The position numbers and the translations under genes are program-made. The notes under the pieces were generated by a model. That model saw nothing but the letters and a program-made list of their open reading frames with translations. It was not told the origin of the DNA and searched no databases. This document shows, piece by piece, positions 1-8,622 of a stretch of 64,000 nucleotides of DNA; within the stretch, counting starts at the first letter, position 1; the number at the start of each line of letters is the position of its first letter. The DNA is from Candidatus Zymogenaceae bacterium (lineage in GTDB: Bacteria > Desulfobacterota > Zymogenia > Zymogenales > Zymogenaceae), in assembly GCA_016933535.1 (NCBI GenBank), contig JAFGAS010000035.1, positions 62,001-126,000 on the forward strand. Reading direction: 5' to 3'.

Positions 1-2
1 CC

Positions 3-2258
3 ACTATCAGTATGAACGCAAGCTTCGCCACGGCCATGCCTGCCGCCGGGAGCGTGGCTGTCATATCCCAGTCGGGAGCGCTGTGTACGTCTCTTCTGGA
101 CTGGGCGCTGGAAGAGGGGATCGGATTTTCGTATTTTGTATCTATCGGCAACAAGGCCGATATAGAATTCGGCGATCTCATCGACTACTTCGGTGGAGAC
201 TCCAAGACAACCTCTATCATCCTCTATATAGAATCGGTGCGCTCGGTTCGGGAGTTTATGTCAGCGGCCCGGGCCTTTTCTAAGACCAGGCCGATCGTCG
301 CCTTTAAGTCGGGGAGGTTCGCCGAATCGGCCAAGGCCGCCGGATCTCATACCGGGGCGATGGCGGGAGCCGACGACGTCTATGACGCGGCGTTTCAGCG
401 GGCGGGGATCGAGCGGGTGATGGAGATCGACGATATCTTCGATTGCGCCGAGCTCCTGGGGCGCGTAAAACCCCCGCAGGGCGCACGGCTGGCCATCGTT
501 ACCAACGCCGGCGGCCCGGGTGTCATGGCTACCGACAGCCTGATAGAGCATCACGGGGTTCTCGCCCGGCTCGGCGATGACACGCTCGATGCCCTTAATA
601 AGGAGCTGCCTCCGTTCTGGTCGCATGGAAATCCGGTGGATGTCCTCGGGGACGCTCCGGCGCAACGGCTGGCCCGGGCGACCGAGATCACCCTGTCTGA
701 CCCGGGGGTGGATGCGTCACTGGTCATCCTTACGCCCCAGGCGATGACCGACCCATCGGGCACGTCCATAGAGATCGGAAGATTGGTCAGAAAATTCGAT
801 AAACCCATCCTGGCGGCGTGGATGGGGGGACTCAAAGTACGGGAAGGTATCCGGATCCTCAATCAGTCCAAGGTCCCGACGTATACGACGCCGGAACAGG
901 GGGTGCGTGCCTTCATGCATCTGGTCTCATATAAGAGAAATCTCGAGATACTCTACGAGACACCTAAAAACGTCCCGGTACGGTTTACGCTTAACCGGCA
1001 GGAAATACGTGATCGGATGAAGTATCTCTTTAACGGGGGAGAGCGGGTCCTTTCCGAGATAGAATCAAAGGATCTGGTAGGCGCCTACGGTATTCCGGTC
1101 ACCAAGACGGTCATGGCGGGGACGGCCGACGAAGCGGTCAAGGCGGCCGGAGAGATCGGCTATCCCGTGGTCCTCAAGATTTACTCCCCCGATATCACCC
1201 ATAAGACGGACGCGGGGGGCATTGCGCTCAATCTGCATACCGAGCAGGACGTGAGTGAGGAGTATGACCGAATTATGGCGTCGTCCCGGTCTGTGTTTCC
1301 GAAGGCCGTGATTGACGGAGTGACCGTGCAACCGATGGTATCCATGAAGAGCTCAACCGAGCTAATTCTCGGTGCCAAGCGTGACGTTACCTTCGGATCG
1401 GTCATCATGCTGGGAATGGGGGGGATTACCGCGGAGCTCCTTCGCGACAGAGTACTTGAATTACCGCCGCTTAACGAGCGGCTGGCCCGAAGGATGCTTG
1501 AATCGCTGGCGTCTTACCTCCTGCTCGTGGGCTATCGGGGGAGGCCCCAGGCCGATATAGATGGGCTTATCGAAATTCTTATCAGGTTTTCGTATCTCAT
1601 CGCCGACTATCCCGAGATCAAGGAGCTCGATATAAACCCGTTGGTCGTTTCCCCGGACGGCGCGATTGCGCTGGATGCGCGCGTCATCGTCGATGAGGGT
1701 ATGCCGGGAAGGACCCAGGATCCCTACTATCACCTGGCAATCCGGCCGTACCCGGAGGAATACGAGCGGCCGATCACCCTGGCCGACGGCACGAATGCCC
1801 TCATGCGGCCGATAAAACCGGAGGACGAGCCGCTCTGGATAGACCTGCTCAATTCATTTTCGAAAGAGACAATTCGTTTTCGATTTTTCCACCCGATTCG
1901 GGAGATCACCCACGAGATGGCGACGCGCTACTGCTACATCGATTACGACCGGGAGATCGGCGTCGTTGTGGAGGTCGAGGAGAAGGGAGAGAAACATTTT
2001 GTCGGGGTTGGCAGGCTCATACTCTTTATGGACAAAGAATCGGGTGAATTTGCGGTGGCGGTTACCGATGCATGGCAGCGGAAGGGCGCGGGCTCCCAGA
2101 TGATCGACTTCTGTATCGAGATGTCCCGCCGACGCGGGGTCAAACGGATCAGCACGGTGATGCTGCCCGATAATACGGTTATTATTAAGATGTTCGAGAG
2201 ACGGGGATTTACCCTCACGAGAGACGGAGACCTCGTGAAAGGGGAACTGGTATTTTAA
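3..2258 (+). CDS. ADP-forming acyl-CoA (acetyl-CoA) synthetase fused to a C-terminal GNAT domain, 5' partial
   Basis: The frame is open to the window edge, so the N-terminal CoA-binding domain lies upstream; the first Met (base 12) is internal to the family. Visible residues 1-310 are the succinyl-CoA-ligase-like domain, with the phospho-histidine motif GSHTGA (His about residue 113). Residues 345-565 are an ATP-grasp_5 domain (GYPVVLKI, HKTDAGG). Residues 595-748 are a GNAT acetyltransferase ending in VKGELVF. The family makes acetate or another acid plus ATP from acyl-CoA, ADP and Pi, and can run in reverse. Fusions of this order include the Pat-type protein acetyltransferases, in which the synthetase part is usually dead. 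Here the histidine is kept, so the synthetase half may be active. It lies 106 bp upstream of the ECF operon. Function assignment is firm; substrate is unknown. Confidence 0.9.
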   Translation, partial: TISMNASFATAMPAAGSVAVISQSGALCTSLLDWALEEGIGFSYFVSIGNKADIEFGDLIDYFGGDSKTTSIILYIESVRSVREFMSAARAFSKTRPIVAFKSGRFAESAKAAGSHTGAMAGADDVYDAAFQRAGIERVMEIDDIFDCAELLGRVKPPQGARLAIVTNAGGPGVMATDSLIEHHGVLARLGDDTLDALNKELPPFWSHGNPVDVLGDAPAQRLARATEITLSDPGVDASLVILTPQAMTDPSGTSIEIGRLVRKFDKPILAAWMGGLKVREGIRILNQSKVPTYTTPEQGVRAFMHLVSYKRNLEILYETPKNVPVRFTLNRQEIRDRMKYLFNGGERVLSEIESKDLVGAYGIPVTKTVMAGTADEAVKAAGEIGYPVVLKIYSPDITHKTDAGGIALNLHTEQDVSEEYDRIMASSRSVFPKAVIDGVTVQPMVSMKSSTELILGAKRDVTFGSVIMLGMGGITAELLRDRVLELPPLNERLARRMLESLASYLLLVGYRGRPQADIDGLIEILIRFSYLIADYPEIKELDINPLVVSPDGAIALDARVIVDEGMPGRTQDPYYHLAIRPYPEEYERPITLADGTNALMRPIKPEDEPLWIDLLNSFSKETIRFRFFHPIREITHEMATRYCYIDYDREIGVVVEVEEKGEKHFVGVGRLILFMDKESGEFAVAVTDAWQRKGAGSQMIDFCIEMSRRRGVKRISTVMLPDNTVIIKMFERRGFTLTRDGDLVKGELVF

Positions 2259-2364
2259 CCCGATGGAAAGGCTATGAGCCTCCAAAGGTGTATATAAGGG
2301 ACTGTCGTAGGAAAAGGGGGTTGTCTCTCGGACGCTGTTTTGAGTAGATAAGGAGAGGTGTCGG

Positions 2365-3168
2365 ATGAAAGAGGTCTTTACCCAGTGGAAATACACCAAG
2401 ATGGTCGTCCTTACGGCGCTGACGGCCGCCGTTTACGCCGCGGTTATGATTCCCTTTAAGATCGCAACGATCGTTCCCGGCTTCACCGAGATCCGTCCCG
2501 CCGTGGCCATTCCCATCGTCTTCGGTCTCTTTTTCGGTCCGGCCGGTGCGTGGGGCGCGGCGATGGGTAATATGATCGGTGACGTTTTCGGCGGGATGCT
2601 GACGATTATCTCTCTGTTCGGATTCATCGGAAACTTCTTCCTTGGATTTATAGGTTACAAGCTCCGAGAGAAATGGGAATTGCTTACCGTGGATGAGCGA
2701 ATGGACATTCGTTCACTTAAGGGATACATGCAGTTTTTTTTCATCGTTCTCGTTTCGGCTGCGGCATGCGCCACCATTATATCATGGGGAATGGATGCCT
2801 TTAGGATATTCCCGTTTGCGGTGTTTGTGAGCATTGTATTTCTCAATAACCTCATCATGCCGGCCGTGATTGGTCCGTTCCTTTTCTGGCTCCTCAATCC
2901 GCGGCTCGAACGCTGGGACCTCATATGGACCGACATCATAGATAAGAAGGATCGATCCGTATCGCGAATCCCGACGGTCGGTGGTGCCCTGATATGTATC
3001 GGTGCCGTCGGAGGGTTAGTAGTCGGGTTTCTTCTCTCGATCGGGGTCTATTCCTTTGATATACTCGGCAATGTTGCGCCCGGCAGTTACGAAGGACTCG
3101 GAAACCCCGCAATTATCATTACGGGGGCCGTGTCGCTCCTCCTCATGATTGTGGGGGCGCTGTTGTAG
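2365..3168 (+). CDS. ECF transporter substrate-specific (S) component
   Basis: A 267-residue integral membrane protein with about seven or eight hydrophobic segments. The N-terminal two thirds match the ECF S-component fold: a short cytosolic start, an early helix (TALTAAVYAAVMIPF), a Pro/Gly-rich loop (PGFTEIRPAVAIP) and a GAWGAAMGNMIGDVFGG segment. The last 65 residues add two more hydrophobic helices, making it longer than the usual 180-200 residues. Start ATG follows a good ribosome-binding site (AAGGAGAGGTGTCGG). It is followed within 7 bp by the fused ATPases and then by EcfT, giving a dedicated (group I) ECF importer. The ligand cannot be named from sequence; the family imports vitamins, queuosine precursors or metals. 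Confidence 0.8.
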   Translation: MKEVFTQWKYTKMVVLTALTAAVYAAVMIPFKIATIVPGFTEIRPAVAIPIVFGLFFGPAGAWGAAMGNMIGDVFGGMLTIISLFGFIGNFFLGFIGYKLREKWELLTVDERMDIRSLKGYMQFFFIVLVSAAACATIISWGMDAFRIFPFAVFVSIVFLNNLIMPAVIGPFLFWLLNPRLERWDLIWTDIIDKKDRSVSRIPTVGGALICIGAVGGLVVGFLLSIGVYSFDILGNVAPGSYEGLGNPAIIITGAVSLLLMIVGALL

Positions 3169-3175
3169 AACACCC

Positions 3176-4867
3176 ATGACGCACCCGCACCTCCTTTCAT
3201 TTGAAAACTACGGATTCAGGTACAGAAGGGCCCGGGAATGGGCGCTGGTCGACATCGATTTCGCGGTGGCCGAAGGCGAGCTTATCGGGATCGTGGGTCC
3301 TTCCGGTGCCGGGAAATCGACGCTGGCCGCCTCGGTCGGTGCCTTTATACCCAACCTCATTCGGGGAGAAATCACGGGGAGGCTTGTCGTTGACGGAATG
3401 GAAACGGCGGTCACCTCCCCGAGGGACCTGGCCGGTATCGTCGGGACGGTCTTCCAGGATTTCGAATCCCAGATATTTTCGTCACGGGTCGATATCGAGA
3501 CGGCCTTCGGTCCCGAGAACCTGGGGATTTCCCGAACCGAGATTCTCTCCCGGGTTCGCAAGTCGCTGGCGTCGGTCTCGTTGACCGAGAAGAAAGGCCG
3601 CGTTCCCTCCGACCTGTCGGGAGGGGAAAAACAGCGACTTGTCATCGCCTCGATCCTCGCGATGGAGCCGAAAATCCTGGTCTTCGACGAGCCGATAACC
3701 GATCTGGATCCCGAGGGACAGCGTGACGTGCTGCTCCTCCTTGATCGGCTTCTGACGGATAAGCGGGTAACGGCCGTTCTGGTCGATCATGAGAGCGACC
3801 ACCTCGTTAGCGCCGACAGGGTCGGGGTATTGGCCGAGGGAAGACTCGTGGCGGTCGGTACGCCACGGGAGATATTCTCCAACGGGAAACTCCTCACGAA
3901 ATACCGACTCAAACCGCTGGCGCACATCGAGATTCTATCGGCCCTCGGTATAGACAACGGGCCGTTGTTGCTTGCCGATACCATACCCATCCTTAAAGGC
4001 CTGGATCGGTCTTTTGACCGGGATAAGATAAAGCGCATCACGAAGCGGGATAATGAGCGCGCGGAGGTGTACGGTCCCCCCGTCATCGAGATGGATAACA
4101 TCTCGTTTTCATACGGAAAAAACCGGTTAATCTCCAACCTCGATCTTACTATCAGGCAACGGGAATTCGTGGCGCTTGTTGGGCCGAACGGATCGGGCAA
4201 GACCACGCTCGTCAAACAGATAAACGGGTTTCTTTCTCCACAAACGGGCAGGGTTCTGATCTCCGGAAGGCCGCCAAGATCATACAGCGTCCGGGAGATC
4301 TCGGAGACGGTTGGATTCGTTCATCAAAACCCGGACCGGATGATCTTTGCGGAACGGGTATTCGATGAGGCAGCCTTCGGACTTGTCGTCAGAAACACAA
4401 ACGCCCGAACGATACAACAGAAGGTTTCACAGGTGCTTTCGGTGGTGGGGCTCGACGACAAGGCGGAAGAAGACCCGTTTCTCCTCACGAAAGGAGAGCG
4501 GCAGCGTCTTGCCGTAGCGGCGACGCTGGCCGTCGGACCAAAGGTGCTTATCCTCGACGAGCCGACGACCGGCCTGGATTACGGTGAAATTATCGACATG
4601 ATGAACCTGCTCAAGTCCCTCAACGAGCACGGCCACACCGTTATATGCATCACCCACAATATGGACGTGGTGGCCGGATATTGTCACCGGATGATCATCC
4701 TGGAGTCGGGGTCGGTGATCGCCGACGGATCGGTGCGGGAGGTCTTCTCACGGCAGGCGGCTCTTGAACGGGGCATGATCGTGGCACCGTCGGCCGTTCG
4801 GATGGGAATCGCCAACGGGTTCGTTACGCTTACCTCCCGGGAATTCATTGAATGTATAGGCGCGTAA
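3176..4867 (+). CDS. ECF transporter energy-coupling ATPase, tandem fusion of two ABC domains (EcfA-EcfA')
   Basis: 563 residues holding two complete ABC ATPase domains. Domain 1 has Walker A GPSGAGKS, signature LSGGEKQRL and Walker B ILVFDEPITDLD. Domain 2 (from about residue 300) has GPNGSGKT, the signature variant LTKGERQR that is usual in ECF ATPases, and VLILDEPTTGLD. I place the start at ATG 3176 (MTHPHLL), 7 bp after the S-component stop; the frame is open 27 bp further up, but that start would lie inside the preceding gene. The two halves would form the ATP-hydrolysing heterodimer on the cytosolic face of the importer. The stop codon is one base before the ecfT start, implying translational coupling. 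Confidence 0.92.
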   Translation: MTHPHLLSFENYGFRYRRAREWALVDIDFAVAEGELIGIVGPSGAGKSTLAASVGAFIPNLIRGEITGRLVVDGMETAVTSPRDLAGIVGTVFQDFESQIFSSRVDIETAFGPENLGISRTEILSRVRKSLASVSLTEKKGRVPSDLSGGEKQRLVIASILAMEPKILVFDEPITDLDPEGQRDVLLLLDRLLTDKRVTAVLVDHESDHLVSADRVGVLAEGRLVAVGTPREIFSNGKLLTKYRLKPLAHIEILSALGIDNGPLLLADTIPILKGLDRSFDRDKIKRITKRDNERAEVYGPPVIEMDNISFSYGKNRLISNLDLTIRQREFVALVGPNGSGKTTLVKQINGFLSPQTGRVLISGRPPRSYSVREISETVGFVHQNPDRMIFAERVFDEAAFGLVVRNTNARTIQQKVSQVLSVVGLDDKAEEDPFLLTKGERQRLAVAATLAVGPKVLILDEPTTGLDYGEIIDMMNLLKSLNEHGHTVICITHNMDVVAGYCHRMIILESGSVIADGSVREVFSRQAALERGMIVAPSAVRMGIANGFVTLTSREFIECIGA

Positions 4868-4868
4868 T

Positions 4869-5639
4869 ATGAGTGCGAACGAGAATCGGTATACCGTGCT
4901 TGACCCGAGGACAAAATTCCTCGTGCTCGTGTCGAGTTTTGCCGCACTCCTTATTATATGGAATATCTCTTATCTTCTGGTAATCGGTATCATGATCATA
5001 CTCTACGGATATTTTACGGGGGGATTGGGGCTGGTTATCCGCTTCTGGTGGGTGCTTCTGATCATCACGACTTTCACCGTGATCATCTGGGCGGTATATC
5101 TGCGGGGTGAGACTATCCTGTTCTGGATAGTGAGCAGTCAGTCGGTCATGTACGGTGTTACGACGGCGGTTAAGCTCGATCTTATGATTTGTTCAAGCAT
5201 CTTCTATTTAACACGGATTACTCCGGATGAGATGGCTGCCGGATTTGTCCGGATGGGAATACCCTTTCCCGTGGCCTTTTCCTTTTCGTATGCGATGCGG
5301 CTGTTTCCTCTTATCCTGGTCGAGGCGAGAGAGATCGCGCGCATTCAGGAGAGCAGGGGGCTTGATCTGAAGAGCGGAAGCCCGTCGGCCAGGTTTCGTA
5401 AGTATATCCCATTGTTGACGCCGATATTCCTGACGACCATCAGGAACACGAACCATCTGGCAATGGCCCTCGAATCCCGGGGATTTGGCAGGAAACGGGT
5501 GCGGGACGGATACCTGCGGCTTCGCCTGGGGAAACAGGATTGGTCGCTGATCATCGCCTCGTTTGGGGTTCTTGCCGTTCTGGTTGTCCTGCGGGTGATG
5601 GGATACGGTACAATTGAGGGTGCCGTACGCAGATGGTAG
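4869..5639 (+). CDS. ECF transporter transmembrane coupling protein EcfT
   Basis: 256 residues. The first about 125 residues are strongly hydrophobic with several membrane spans. The C-terminal half carries the two coupling-helix motifs of the T component: QESRGLDLKSG and ALESRGFGRKR, each with the x-Arg-Gly core that docks onto the ABC ATPases. A final hydrophobic helix (ASFGVLAVLVVLRVMGY) follows. It completes an S-AA'-T operon. The ATG is one base after the ATPase stop. The known role is to transmit ATP-driven motion to the S component. Last gene of this operon; the following 570 bp hold only a gene remnant. Confidence 0.9.
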   Translation: MSANENRYTVLDPRTKFLVLVSSFAALLIIWNISYLLVIGIMIILYGYFTGGLGLVIRFWWVLLIITTFTVIIWAVYLRGETILFWIVSSQSVMYGVTTAVKLDLMICSSIFYLTRITPDEMAAGFVRMGIPFPVAFSFSYAMRLFPLILVEAREIARIQESRGLDLKSGSPSARFRKYIPLLTPIFLTTIRNTNHLAMALESRGFGRKRVRDGYLRLRLGKQDWSLIIASFGVLAVLVVLRVMGYGTIEGAVRRW

Positions 5640-5666
5640 ACCGGGCGGGGGTGCAAGACATGACCG

Positions 5667-5930
5667 TCAGAAGATATCCTCCGCTTCCTGCATAAAATCG
5701 GCTGACCGCTCAAAGGCTCTCGAATAGAGGGTATCGGGACGGCCGTCGTAGGTGAAAAGGCTCTCGACGCCGTCGGCCGAAAGCATACGCTTCGTGGTGG
5801 GGAGGAAGATCAGAGCGGTAATGCCGGTCGAATCGCCATTCTCGATGGTAACCGTGCCGCCGTTTGCCTTGGTGAGGGTTTTCGCCACGACAAGTCCGAT
5901 CCGGATAGCCGGCGGCTTGGTCGTAAAATA
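5667..5930 (-). pseudogene. C-terminal remnant of a sensor histidine kinase (ATPase domain)
   Basis: Reading the minus strand, the last 87 codons of an open frame match the end of a histidine-kinase ATPase domain. An F-box-like YFTTKP is followed by IGLVVAKTLTKANGGTVTIE and NGDSTGITALIFLP. This is the usual pattern of FFTTKP, GLGLAIVKKIVEAHGG and GTTFTIRLP. Upstream of YFTTKP the frame turns into low-similarity sequence that runs through an inverted repeat and into the next gene. The dimerisation domain, N box and most of the ATP site are absent, and the glycine-rich G2 box is degraded. I read it as a decayed fragment, not a gene. The frame is technically open to 6263 because no stop interrupts the junk. 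Confidence 0.6.
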
Positions 5931-5976
5931 TACCATTAATCTAATAATCCTATACAAATCAACCGGATAAATCAAT

Positions 5977-6014
5977 CTAACTACCCCCTTTGCGCCGGCA
6001 AAGGGGGTAGTTAG
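5977..6014. repeat. Perfect 17-bp inverted repeat, 4-nt loop
   Basis: The arm CTAACTACCCCCTTTGC (5977-5993) is repeated exactly as its reverse complement at 5998-6014, with loop GCCG. It sits at the point where histidine-kinase similarity has ended and about 200 bp before the kbp-like gene. No T-run follows on either side, so it is not a standard intrinsic terminator. It may be a small mobile or REP-like palindrome, or a protein-binding site. Confidence 0.8.
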
Positions 6015-6126
6015 GTAAACGGGAAACCGGAATATCTGTCTGTATAGGTTATGAGTTCCGAACGGCCGCGGCCGATGACGGGAAAGACACAACCCAGGTA
6101 ATCTTATTGGGTTGGGGGGGTTCTTC

Positions 6127-6154
6127 TTGATTATTTTCAGAATTGTTATATAAT
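6127..6154 (+). promoter_or_regulatory. Sigma-70-like promoter for the BON-LysM gene
   Basis: TTGATT at 6127-6132 and a consensus TATAAT at 6149-6154 are separated by 16 bp. An imperfect dyad (ATTAGA-N6-TCTAAT, 6178-6195) lies between the -10 box and the ribosome-binding site AGGGAGGT, and could be an operator. Confidence 0.55.
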
Positions 6155-6212
6155 TATTCAGGTAATACAGGCATCGGATTAGACAATAATCTAATTTTAG
6201 AGGGAGGTACGT

Positions 6213-6701
6213 ATGGGACTTTTTGAATTCGTTAAAAGCGCGGGAGAGGCGATCCTCAATCAAAAGAATCCGAATTCAGGAGACGTTGAAAACCACATCA
6301 AGGACGGTCTTGGCGGCGCCGTCAAAGATATCGCCGTCGATCTGATCGGGAACATGATAAAGCTCAAGGGTAACGTCGATTCGAATGATCTCCTCGAAAA
6401 GGCAATCCTGCTGGCAGGCAATATCAAGGGGGTAGAAAAGGTCGACACGAGCGGCCTTAACGTCGCGGGTGCACCGGTAGGAGGACAGCAGCAGATGGGC
6501 ACGAAGCCTGGAGGGGGTGCATCGGGACCGGGAGAGAGCACATTTTACACGATAGTCAAGGGAGACACCCTGTCGGGTATCGCAAAAAAATTCTACGGGG
6601 ACGGCAATAAATACCACCAGATCTTCGAGGCAAACCGGGGTATTATTAAGAACGCCGACCTCATCTATCCCGGACAGACCATTCGGATTCCGAAGGTATA
6701 G
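6213..6701 (+). CDS. BON-LysM protein, Kbp (YgaU) family
   Basis: 162 residues. It starts MGLFEFVKSAGE, close to the E. coli K+-binding protein Kbp (MGLFNFVKDAGE). Residues 30-85 form a BON-like domain with the expected hydrophobic pattern (LKGNVDSNDLLEKAILLAGNI, then VEKVDT). A Gly/Pro/Gln linker covers about 86-110. Residues 112-161 form a LysM domain (YTIVKGDTLSGIAKKFYG ... IYPGQTIRIP). There is no signal peptide, so like Kbp it should be cytosolic. Kbp senses potassium and helps cells survive high K+; whether this one binds K+ is inferred from architecture only. RBS AGGGAGG is 6 bp from the ATG. Single-gene unit with its own promoter. Confidence 0.88.
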   Translation: MGLFEFVKSAGEAILNQKNPNSGDVENHIKDGLGGAVKDIAVDLIGNMIKLKGNVDSNDLLEKAILLAGNIKGVEKVDTSGLNVAGAPVGGQQQMGTKPGGGASGPGESTFYTIVKGDTLSGIAKKFYGDGNKYHQIFEANRGIIKNADLIYPGQTIRIPKV

Positions 6702-7432
6702 TGGAGGATCGATGGGGCGAATTTACTCACGCCGACGGCACCGTGTGGGGTGCGGGTAGGCGCGAAGCGATATTCGCGTAAGATCCTCCGCTCGGCCGAA
6801 AACGCCCATTGATTGACAAACCGAAGCCGGGGGACTTTCCTCCGGCTTCGGTCGTTACAGCCGGATCGGCTATCGATCGGACCGATTTCGCCGGGGCCGG
6901 ATTATAGATATGCCGACGATATCGAGTATCAGAACCAAATAAACGGCCCGGCCGTAACGTGCCGGCCGTTCACGAACTGGGACGTGCGCAATAAGATCAC
7001 CAATCAATAACTCGAAAAAGACCTTTCGTCGGGCGAAAAGACACGAAGAAGCACTTCGTTGATTTTCGGAAAGCCAACGCCCTAAAATCCTGTTTCATAT
7101 ATAGCTGGCCGTTAATTTCCAAAAAGCTCCGGTGATGGTCGGGTCCTCCGTGCATGTGCCTTGAGTTGAAAGCCGCGCATAACGGGAAGTCAAAACGAGA
7201 CAAGGGAGAACATCCGTTAGGCACGTGTCACTATTGGAAAAATACCGTAAGGATCTACTTTCTCCTTTACATTGGCTCAAATTGGTTTTACAGTATGAAT
7301 AACTTGTAGTAACGCCGACCGACATCTTGAATCACTGCGGATAAAAAAATAAGCAAATCATTTCAAAATAATCCAGGTACATAATACCGAGCGAACGTTT
7401 CCGTAGGAAGGTATAATTTCTTGGAGTCTCAG
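6702..7432. other. 730-bp intergenic stretch without a supportable gene
   Basis: It holds one clear hairpin (11-bp arms ACCGAAGCCGG at 6820-6830 and its complement at 6842-6852) and one bulged hairpin near 6943-6969 (AACGGCC-C-GGC against GCCGGCCGTT). Neither has a downstream T-run. Three short open frames of 65-76 codons on both strands show no recognisable composition or start signals, and I reject them. Base composition looks more A+T-rich from about 7200 to 7420, fitting a promoter region for plsC, but no convincing -35/-10 pair stands out. Confidence 0.5.
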
Positions 7433-8176
7433 ATGAGAAAGTTGCTTAGTATCCTCTATCAGCCGTATAAGTGGCTCATTGTTTTCCCTTTCCTGGTTGT
7501 CACCACACTGATGTGCGGATCTCTTGCCGTCTTTCTGCTGTCGGTGTCGGTATCACCAAAGTTCGTCAGCAACCTGTGCGGGGCGCGATGGTCACGAATA
7601 AACAGCTTCATGGTCCCAATGAGGGTCTCCGTATTTGGCAGGGAGAATATCGATCCCGCCTGTTCGTACGTCATCGTATCCAACCATCAGAGCCATTATG
7701 ACGTCTTTGTACTCTATGGCTGGCTCGGGATCGATTTTAAATGGGTTATGAAGAAAGAGTTGAGAAACATACCGGCGCTCGGGGTTGCCTGCGAGAAGCT
7801 GGAGCACATCTATATCGATCGTTCGGACAAGCAAACAGCTCTCAAGTCCCTCAATGACGCCAAAAGAATAATCAGGGACGGAACGTCCGTGATATTCTTC
7901 CCGGAAGGGACGCGCACCAGAACGGGTCAAATGGGAGAATTTAAAAAAGGTGCCTTTATCATGGCGCTTGACCTGGGGATACCGATCCTTCCGGTAACGA
8001 TAACGGGCACCAGTAAGATCCTGCCCCCGGGGACGATAAACCTGCTGCCGGGCCGGGCCGTAATGACGATCCACCGTCCCATTTCCGTAGAGGGATACAC
8101 CCTGGAAAACGTGGGTGATCTGATGGGTAAGGTACGATCCGTAATTCAAGGGACTCTGGACGCGAGCGCTTCTTAG
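7433..8176 (+). CDS. plsC: 1-acyl-sn-glycerol-3-phosphate acyltransferase (PlsC family)
   Basis: 247 residues with an N-terminal membrane helix (LIVFPFLVVTTLMCGSLAVFLL) and the acyltransferase motifs in order: NHQSHYD (NHx4D), then a VMKKELRNIPALG block, FFPEGTRTR, and a late PILPVTITGT block. It transfers an acyl chain to lysophosphatidic acid to make phosphatidic acid at the inner membrane. I choose ATG 7433 because GGAG lies 6 bp upstream. A TTG at 7421 in the same frame would add four residues and is possible. Stands alone, followed by a tRNA on the opposite strand. Confidence 0.85.
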   Translation: MRKLLSILYQPYKWLIVFPFLVVTTLMCGSLAVFLLSVSVSPKFVSNLCGARWSRINSFMVPMRVSVFGRENIDPACSYVIVSNHQSHYDVFVLYGWLGIDFKWVMKKELRNIPALGVACEKLEHIYIDRSDKQTALKSLNDAKRIIRDGTSVIFFPEGTRTRTGQMGEFKKGAFIMALDLGIPILPVTITGTSKILPPGTINLLPGRAVMTIHRPISVEGYTLENVGDLMGKVRSVIQGTLDASAS

Positions 8177-8265
8177 CGGATTTTGTGTGTTGAGATTTTC
8201 GGGAAGGACGGGGGTTCCGTAGGAAGAGCGATTACCCAATAAACGGGGGATATTTTAGAAATCAA

Positions 8266-8340
8266 TGGAGCCGGAGGGGAGATTTGAACTCCCGACCTGA
8301 TGATTACGAATCAACTGCTCTACCACTGAGCTACTCCGGC
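8266..8340 (-). tRNA. tRNA-Thr (anticodon CGU)
   Basis: On the minus strand the sequence folds as a full cloverleaf. The acceptor is GCCGGAG pairing with CTCCGGC. The D arm is GCTC/GAGC with AGTGGTA in the loop. The anticodon loop is TTCGTAA, anticodon CGT at 8306-8308. The T arm is GGGAG-TTCAAAT-CTCCC, with discriminator U and an encoded CCA. The anticodon stem has one T-T mismatch. It decodes ACG. Confidence 0.95.
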
Positions 8341-8359
8341 CACAAAAACAATGTGATAA

Positions 8360-8386
8360 CGTATACCTTTTAGTATATTTTGTCAA
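8360..8386 (-). promoter_or_regulatory. Possible promoter of tRNA-Thr
   Basis: On the minus strand TTGACA (8386-8381) is followed after 15 bp by TATACG (8365-8360), about 20 bp upstream of the tRNA 5' end. The -35 box is consensus; the spacer is short, and an alternative -10 (TACGTT, 17-bp spacing) overlaps. Confidence 0.45.
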
Positions 8387-8622
8387 GAGTTAGGTGAATA
8401 AAAAGGCTCAAAATATTCTCTATCGTCTCGAAAGTTTTAAGGATATCCTAAGATAAAGGCTGTTCGAACCGCGGTGCAGAAAAGACCTGAGAAGAAATCG
8501 CCTTATTGGACGGACGCCGACGCCCCATTCTTATAGGGGAAAAAAGACCGCGAAGAACCCCTTATGGATTCCGTATCCTTAGTATATCGAGCAATTCAAT
8601 AGGTCCGGGTCAGGAGCGATAC

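Noticed and set aside
3149-3175. Upstream start for the ECF ATPase
   Set aside because: Lies inside the S-component gene; ATG 3176 matches the family N-terminus.
5931-6263. N-terminal extension of the histidine-kinase fragment
   Set aside because: The frame is open but overlaps the BON-LysM gene and reads through the inverted repeat; no kinase similarity before YFTTKP.
6813-7325. Short frames (65-76 codons) in the intergenic region
   Set aside because: No RBS, no conserved composition, mutually overlapping.
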